A stretch of 64,000 bases of DNA from Leptasterias polaris (taxonomy: Eukaryota > Echinodermata > Asteroidea > Forcipulatida > Asteriidae), in assembly GCA_037783415.1 (NCBI GenBank), contig JAZGTN010000088.1, positions 1,178,001 to 1,242,000 of the forward strand, given 5' to 3'. The notes under the pieces are model-generated. The model worked only from the letters and a program-made list of their open reading frames with translations, did not search any database and was not told where the DNA came from. Shown here in pieces: positions 36,801 to 45,800 of this stretch; position 1 is the first letter of the stretch, and each line of letters starts with the position of its first letter. The position numbers were made by a program, and so were the translations under genes.

Positions 36801-39800
36801 AGCAACTTTCTGTGGGATTTGAACCTGTGACCTCCGGGTTTAGTTGCCAGTGCTTTACCAACTCAAGCCCTAATTTTTGTGGCCGTCATATTTTGTCAAT
36901 AGCATTGTTTTTTTTTTGGGGGGCAATTTTTTTAGTGATGGAGAATCATGCAAGATAAGATAAAGATCGAATCCTTCCCTTGGTTTGGTCAGAGTGAGAT
37001 GGAATCAGTACTGAACAGACATACAAATCACAGAGCTGCCAACTCTCCGTGATTCTGCAGAAAAGCTCCCTGAAAAAAACCTTATTTTTCCATGTTCTGA
37101 TGAACAAATTTGAAAATCTCCCTGATTATGGAAACTTCTTCCCTATTGTGTTGAATTCAATTCTAAGTATCTCCCTGATTGTTGTACAAAATCTCCCTGA
37201 TTGCAAGATGTAAAAAGAGGGCAGCTCTGAAATCATATTAAGATTTAAAAGGTTCGGGCTGCTCAGTTACGACAATTCTTAGTAAAAGATTCAGTTTGAC
37301 TAGGTAAGGTCTCTCTCTGAAAATATTACTATGTTTTAAGGGTTTCCTTGTTTCTACACCAATAAAATCTACTCTGTTTAGCCAAGTTCCGCTAAAGCAA
37401 TTTCTGCAATTTGAAAAAAAGTGTTCGGATGCAAAGATAATTTTACTGTGAAGCTTACATGAAAGCTAAGAGACCGAAGCAACAGTTTTTAAGATTCGCT
37501 AAAACGCTACCAAAGTAGATTTCAGTTTAAATATATATTAATCGACATAGGACATTGCTTTAAGACGGTCTTCTTTACAATTTAAAAATTGTTGATTTCA
37601 TTTATGATATGTGTAAATTTTGTGATATTTCTATGAAGAGATTTCTATTTCATTTTCCTTACATTTGATTTTATATTTTCTGCTTCATCTTCTAGCTTTG
37701 CTTTACTAATTGATTATTTGAGTTATTATTGCATTTTGGTGATGTTCAGTTTTTAATTATTATAATTTTTTTTTGGGGGGGCTCGCTGTTTGTAGCATGT
37801 TGGTTGTACTTGGGCTTGTGTGCTCATGTTTTACTCGCAGTTAGTTAGTTGCTTTCTTTAAATATGTATGTACATGTATAGTTAAACAATTGCTCAATTA
37901 TCATAAAAACATGTTTTTGAAGGATAATTTTCCCCACTCTGAGAAAAATTTCAGCCGAAAATTTCTTTGGCTGTTTTTTAAATATTTTTTTTAAAAACAA
38001 AGTTTCTGTGGGTCACCCTTGAATAGACCAAAGCTTTGCCCTTTAAAAAAGAGTGCCAAGTTACAAACTGCAATGAGACTGTTGCCTTGTTCAGTTTGTG
38101 CTTTTGCCTTCCATGATGTGCTGTTGCACTGTGGCTTTGGGTACAGCCATTTGTTGTATACATAACCCTAGAGCCAAGCTAGTAGGTACGATGGTGATAA
38201 GTGGGGGGGCGGAGGGGTGGGGCCTGCACTAGATGTGTATTTTGAAGAGGGGCTCTAAGATCAAACTCGGATTCAGAGCCTTGTGATTTTTTTCCCCAAC
38301 TTTCATGAGGACTCTATCTATTGAAAAATGAGTGCATCACAAAACTGAATTTGGCATTGAAGTCCCTCTTTAACAGCGGTCTTCCGGCCAAATGCTGGTT
38401 CAAAACATTTGAGAAACTGTAACAATTTTCTCTGAGTGCTCCTGCTTGCTAATGCAGTGGTGAAAAGCGTACCTAAACGTGCAACTTTTATGAGTGAAAA
38501 CTAGCTGGTAGACTAGTGAAACTACTTGAGCTTACTGGCTCCGCTGGCCAGTAACTGAAAAAGTTAACGGCAAACCCTGGTTTGATCTTGACTTTCTAAC
38601 AAGTTGAGTTTATTTTGAAGGCACAATTTGAACCATTAGAAGTCCTTCATCATTTTCGTTGTTAGAGTGAACTTTTGTAATGGAGATAATGTAGTGCAGA
38701 TATTTATACTACAAAATAGCCATCAACTTCAAGTCATTGGCACCCTGCATTAAAGAACAAGTTGCCTCGCTCAAGTGTACCAGTACATGACCCAAGACGG
38801 CGTCACCCGTTGACGGTTAACGAAAGTTGTAGTACTGGTTCAAATTGTTCTTCGTTGTTTGAATTCTACTCAGTTTTTCCCATCCCTTGTTAAACCTCAT
38901 CGCTTCAACATAACCTTTTGTCATCTTGCTAACTCATAATATAACATTCAAATTGCCAACCTGTTATAGACCTTATGCATATGACGTCATTTGTGTAGGG
39001 CGCCCTCACCTAGAGGTCAAAAGGAAGATGTTCATTGGTCAGTCCTGTGCGCCGCGCGTACAAATCAGCGCGTTTCCATTGTTTCATCATCAGTTTACCT
39101 CTAAGATGGCGGCTTGGTGACGTCAATGCATAAGGTCTATTAGGAATTGGCACCGGATTTATATTTTAAGTAAAATGGTAGAGACATCCCCAAAATGGCG
39201 GCAAAAAAAAAAATCAAATAAAAAATAGTAACATCACTACAATTAGTATTGATAGCACCTTTTTGGCGGGAAAAGGAAAATCCTTTAGCATGAACTTTTT
39301 CATTCCGATTTAATGTTTTATTTTTATTTACTTTATTGTATATATATATACATTTTATTTATTTATTTATTTATTTATTAGTTGTTTATTAGTTGTTAAT
39401 TTGCTTGCGTTTTTGGTTAAGGTTTCATTGGTTTGGGTGCGTACATGTACAAGTTTTTTTTTGGGGGGGGGGGAATGAAAAGGTTAAAAGACACTGTTTT
39501 ATCAGTAAGTACCACTACTTAATGGTTTAAACATTTTGACAACAAAATTGACATGTTAATTCGTTTAATTTTTTAAAACATTAATTTGGTTATGTTGTAT
39601 TTTTCTGATGGGGGTTTCAAGTAACTTTAAAGACTGCACAAAACATTTTTCTACTAGAGTTTGACAACTAAATTCACATGTTAATTCGTTTATTTAAGTT
39701 AGTTTGTTTTACAATTTTGTTAGGTTTTATTTTTCTGATGGGGATTTCAGGTAACTTTGAATTCTGCACTAAACATTTTTCTACTAAATGCTTGGTGCAT

Positions 39801-42800
39801 CATGAGCAATCAGCTATGACTTCTTCAGGGCATAATACTCCAATTTTGAATCCAATTATTGGCTTTTAATATTTCACCTGCTGTTGACCACGTGTCTTAT
39901 GTTTTTGAATTCCTTACCTTGAAGGCTGTACCTCTAACACATTAATTAAAAACAAATTAAACCACACTGTTTTCTGCTTCTAACGAAGATAATTTGAAGG
40001 GGGCGGGGCACTGCTAACAAATTCTGGATATGGCTGCCTTCCTTTTGAACTTGTTTCTCCCCCCGATATAATTGTCAGCAGTTCTGTACAGTTCTGGCCC
40101 ATTTTTTGTTTCGCTTTTCACAGTGAAAATGCAATAAAACTTGCCAGCCAGGGACAGACTGAGTCTGATGGCGGATTGTCCAGGTAGGTTGCCATAGAAA
40201 CGAGCACCTACAAACACACCGAAGCAGTGGTGTAGCCAAGACTTCATCAATAGACTGTGCAAGTCTCGCGCGTATCGAAGCGAGAAAACACGTCAGGCGA
40301 AGAACATATATTTTTCTGAAATCAAATCATTGTTTTTAAATTAGATCTATGAAAAAATCTGACCAACAAAAATAATCTTTTTGTTAGTTTTTGTTGAAAC
40401 AAACTAAAAACTCTGGGACAAGGATGCTTATTTGATCTTAACTTTTTGGGAACCCCCTTTTGTAAATCCACGCCTGAGTACGTGCAACCACTAAGCAGGG
40501 TTGAAAGCAGATGCGCGATGATCACACAGGCGCAGAATTAACGTGTGGCGCAGTTTAAAGAGGACGCTGACGCCTCGACAACCATAGACTGCAACGAAAA
40601 GCTTAGCGTCTGACAATTACAGCGTCTGGTGATTATCATCGCGCGACCAAAACAAATTTGGTGATCGGAGGTGGGCACAAATTCTTAATTTTTTGCAAAT
40701 AACCGGAAGCAGAGGTCAAGTTTAATTCTTGGGTTTTCTTCATTGTATTGTTGAATTGATTTTACTTTCATATTTGTTATCACTTAGTATTACATTCCCA
40801 ACAACATGTTTAATTGTCATGGTCATAAAGAACGTTAAACTAAAATAATAGACAAAACAAAATCTTGCCAACGTAAAACTCCATATGGTTGGGACCACAA
40901 TGGTCCCGGAAGTTTGATTACGCGTGAGACTTGCACAGTCTATTAAGGGGGGTAGGATTGGGGCGGGGTAGGAGGGAGGTGAAGGGAGGAACAGGGGGAG
41001 GGGTGAATACTTAATCAAAAGGTTAATAGGAACTTTGTCAATATCAAAACGGATGTTTTTTAAATCCAGAAATCCAAATAAACTCAGGAGGGGACACCCA
41101 TCTGTGTCCAGCCCCCCTTTTTGGCTACAGTATTACTACATGCTAGATCAGTTTTGATAGGGATTTGGTCACATCTCCTTTGTCAAGATATCTATTGCAG
41201 CTGTAAATATCAGGTTATTATTAGGAGTTTAGATTGTTCATCGTTAGGTTCCTCCCAAGTCTTTAAAACTGTGATGTATTTATTGTGATGTGTTCCCCCA
41301 AATTGAAATAATTGGCTATAAAAATTGGTATCCTATGCTTGCTGTTTTGTCATGTACCCCTACCTCCAAGTCTGATGGTTACAAAGAAGCTTCGTTTTGG
41401 GGGCAGTTTAGCAAAAGGAGAATGCTATTTCAAAGGGGCAAATATCATTATAAGCTGGAAGCAGGGCTGAGGGATAGCATACAGTGAGTAGACACTGCTC
41501 ATTCTAGTCATCAGTTCACTGCTAATTTCTGCTAAGAAAGATACTATTTTCCGTCGGTTTTTTATTTTTGCTTTGTGGCCCTGCGAAATTTTTTTCTCTT
41601 CCTTTTCTTAGAATGTCTCTTTAAAAAAGAAATTCCCCTCATTTATTGATACTATTGGAGTCTTATATAGTGCTAGTACATGTATCAAACAATAAGGCGC
41701 TTGAACAAAGAGAAACACTTTCAAAGACAGGTTTTGAAGTTTTGAATTATGAGACCCATCCATGTAGTGCCTTGTAAGGGTTTACACGGTGCTGCGGCGC
41801 ATTCAGCAGCCACTGCCAGAATTATGCCCACCAAGCAAGTAAACTGTGCGCTGTGCCGACCCCCAGGAAATTTCAGTAGCCCAGATCTTAAACATGTATT
41901 GTCATAAATATATCTTTCTTATGGATTTTGCCCTAATGGTAGTGATCACAACCAGTTTAATAACAGTCACGTGAAGTTTCATTCACACACTCAAAAAGTC
42001 ACGAAGATATTTTAAAAAGGTATTATTCACATCTGAAAAGGAAAAAAATACAAGCATTTTAAAGAAATATGCTGCGCAGTTTTTAGTAGCCCACAGGGCA
42101 AGCTGAGAAGTGGTTTTAGTACTAGCCCGTAGCAGTTTTTACTAGACAATGTACACCGGGCTAGTGTTAAGGGCAAGCTCTGCTGTCATATATTGACACA
42201 CACTCATTAGAAATGAAGGGTGCGTTTCCGCTGCACTCCCAGCTCAAATGACAATGATCTCTGTGGTAAATAAATCTAAACTTCTTGGGTTCAAATTTCA
42301 AGAGTAATTCTGAAGACATAATATAACGTGATGTTTTTAAGGTCTCAGGTTTATGGAACTTGTGTATGTACTCTTCTTTGTTATTCATCTTTATTTTGCA
42401 GACCTGGTAAGCACCGAGAATGAGCAAAAAATGTTGACAAACACTGATTTCAAAAAGACATGGAAAGGAATGAAGCATTAGTTTCTTTGCAGAATTAATT
42501 CCCTTGCTTGACAGGTAATATTTGTTGTCTTTCTTCATACATTAATGTTAATCCATTTGTTACAATTTACCATCAGATGTCGAGGTACCGTCCCCGATGA
42601 TCAGTCTTTCATCAAGGCAGAGGAGGAGCCCTCGAAGGGGTTGATCCGGTGGAGACGCACCGTGGAGAGCGCCACCTCATCGTCACGTCTGAACATGTGT
42701 CTCGCCGTCCTGGACAAGTGCGTGGCGTGGGACAAATCCATCATGAAAGTGGTAAGCTGTTTACTGTTGCATGTGTACACCGGAAGTCGTTCTGAGTGCA

Positions 42801-45800
42801 GAGAGGTATTGTAACTGGAAGGACATAGACCCCTTGCATTGGCTGCATTGCTGAGGTCAAATAATGAAAACGTGGACATTCGTACGCGCTGGGTCAGCTC
42901 TCAACCAATGAGAGGTCTTCATTGACCTCAGTGAGGGCGCTGTTTTGGTGTTTGTGACGTCATATGCAAGGGGTCTATTAGGGAACCCCCCCTTTAGTTA
43001 TACTTATGAACACAATAGGGGTATTGTTACTGGGAAGACCGAGCCCCTCCCTCACGAACAGTCCGTTCCTTCTCCCCTCTTAACCCCCCAGTAAAAGCCA
43101 ACCCAAGGACAAGATTCAACAAAGGTGACTGTCAGAGATGTAGGTTAACCACAGATACAAACAAACAAAAGTAGTTTCACGGGAAGAGAGAGATTCTGTG
43201 TGTTTTTCCTTTTTGGCTTGGAGCTGGCTCAGAAAATACTTGATGAGTATGTGTATTTTATCTGTAAGTTTTGGAATGATTAGTGATCAACTAGTCATAG
43301 AGTAAGTCAAGATTTTCTCTTGTATATTCTCTTATAAGAGATGAGCAGCTTGTACAAGTTTATTTTACAACAAGTGCGTTGTCAGAAAGACGGTAACCTT
43401 TGTGTGAAGACCAGATTTGATTACTTTTTATGTGAAAGGAATAAGTCGATTTTGTTTTGTACTTTTGAAAAAGAGCAGTCATTCTGTTCAACCATATTTT
43501 CCCAACTAAATTTCCTTGCAATGAAGGGACTGTTAAATCGTGGTCATACTTTACACAAAATACATGACGTACGGACAATAGTTGTTACACTTTATAGACC
43601 CCTTGCATTGGCCGTCATCGCTGATGGAATTATGCACGCATGTATGCGCCACACGCAACTCTCGGCCAATGATAGGTCTTCATTGACCTTGGTGAGGGCG
43701 CTGTTTCCGCGCGTGACGTCATATGCAACGGGTCTATTAGCTGGTAAAGTTGTCTTGAGTGAGTTGGCAATTACAAGAGTAATAAAGGAAGTTATTTTTT
43801 ACAGATGTCTGTGGTCTTGCCATGTTTTGAATACAGGTTTTTACATTATCATCTCTTAAATTCTGGGTTGTATGTATCAAAGATGAATTGATTTCCCTTA
43901 ATATACATGTAGCCTTGACTTCCGCCCTCATTAAACCTGGCCTACCCATGTTCCCCCTTCATCCCCTACCTCCTTATAGTTTTGTCAGCTGTGTCGTAAG
44001 GGAGACAATGAGGCGCTTCTCTTGTTATGTGACGGCTGTGATAAGGGCTTCCATACTTACTGCATCAAGCCTAAGATGACGCAGATCCCAGAGGGAGACT
44101 GGTACTGCACTGTCTGTATATCCAAGGTACGCTCAATCGCCATGGAAACATGCGCTTTTGGCAGTGTGCGTGGATCGGGGTGGGGGGAGGGGTTGTGTTG
44201 CTTTTTTAGTCTCTTTACAAATTTGTTGTTTTCACCCTGGTGAATTCACCCTGGTGAAGTTTTCATTTGTTTGCTGATCATGCTGCTACTTTTGGGGTTA
44301 CCTGCATTTGCAATATATAAGTGCCACCTGAGGTGATTTGCATTTGACCTTTATGTAAATCTGTTTGCACCTTGACCTTTATGTAAATCTGTTTGCACCT
44401 TGGTGTTACCTGAAGTTGAAGCATTTATGCACATCGCTTGTTCTGTCATACATGCACATCCCTTTATGTACTTTATGTACAGTAAAACAAATTGTCATCT
44501 GTAAAAAAACGTTAACAATTTTTATTTGCAGTTTTATCAAAGTAGTGTGTGTTGCTTTTCATGAAATTAATCTTCAACTTATATTCATATAAAAGTCAAG
44601 GTTTTTAAATTTTAATTTACGAAAAAAACAGTGTTGATAACTTCCCTTAATACGAAGTTACAAAATTTTAGCAGCTTAGGTAAAGTATCCAAATCTGTCG
44701 GGAGATATGACCCAATGTTATATTTCTATGTATTGTCATCACCTGCAGGCTACCGGTGAACCAGGTACCTGTACCGAATGCCAGAAGACCGGTAAACTCT
44801 TGAAGTGTGAGCAGTGTCCCAGAGCCTATCACCTTAACTGCCTTGATCCTGTACTTAGCAAGTAAGTAAATGCTTTTCAGTCTTCTGACCTTTTTACCCT
44901 TTACAAACATTTATGATCCTTTTTTATTGAAGAACACGAAGAACAAAAAGTTCCTGTAACTGGGTTGGCACAAAATTGCCACTTTCTCTGTGAATGATGT
45001 ACATGTATTTACTTTAATTTTTTTTCTTCTTTAACAAACCAACCCTGCATATATTGGATTTGTGGTTATTTAAAAAAATAAATATATTTTTTGTGATGCT
45101 AGATTCCCCCGCGGAAAATGGTTCTGCCCACCTTGCCAAAAAATCAAGCGGAAGGCCTCAAAGAGTCGCAACCACAAGAGGAAGAGCAAAGACAAGAAGG
45201 ACAAAAGTCACCACTCGGGTCATCACTCAGGTCATCACTCGGGTCACCATTCAGGTCGCAGCACGCCTGCCGATACGCCGTCGAGTCCCGCCGCGTCCGT
45301 TGACAAGGAGGCCCAGAAGGAGGAGAAAGCGGCGAGGAAGAAGGAGTTGGCGCCATGCAAGTAAGTCGGGATGATCTAATCTATTCGGGAGTGTTCGATT
45401 ATCTTTCTCGGATCGACCAGGGGCTTTTTACAACCTAGGCTTGGGCTCCGACTACAAAGTGTACTCTGCTTCGAAATTGATGACGGAGCCCAGCCTGGAG
45501 CTGGAGCCCAGCCTGGAGCTGGAGCCCAGCCTGGAGCTGGAGCTCAGCCTGGAGCTGGAGCCCAAGCCGAGGTTTGGGAAACTTCCCCGGGCCCAATTTC
45601 ATAGAGCTGCTTAAGCAGAAAATATTGCTTAACAATTTTCTGCTAAGCAGAAATGAGCAGGATACCAGTCACAAATTGCACATAAGAAATGGTAGTTTGG
45701 ATGGTAACCTTATTATGGTAAGCGACATTTTGTTGTGCTTAGCTACTTTTTGTGCTTAAGCAGCTCTATGAAATTGGGCCCCTGGTTGTGTTCATCCTGT

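Larger units (their letters stand above)
36610..42576 (+). other. Intron 25 (6.0 kb, largest)
   Basis: Holds a family A SINE fragment (36805-36905), a TAGACC element (38967-39139), a 692-bp TIR element (40251-40942), a reverse SINE D fragment (41745-41860), G homopolymers and ATTT microsatellite (~39355-39378). The rest is AT-rich with no gene. Confidence 0.7.
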
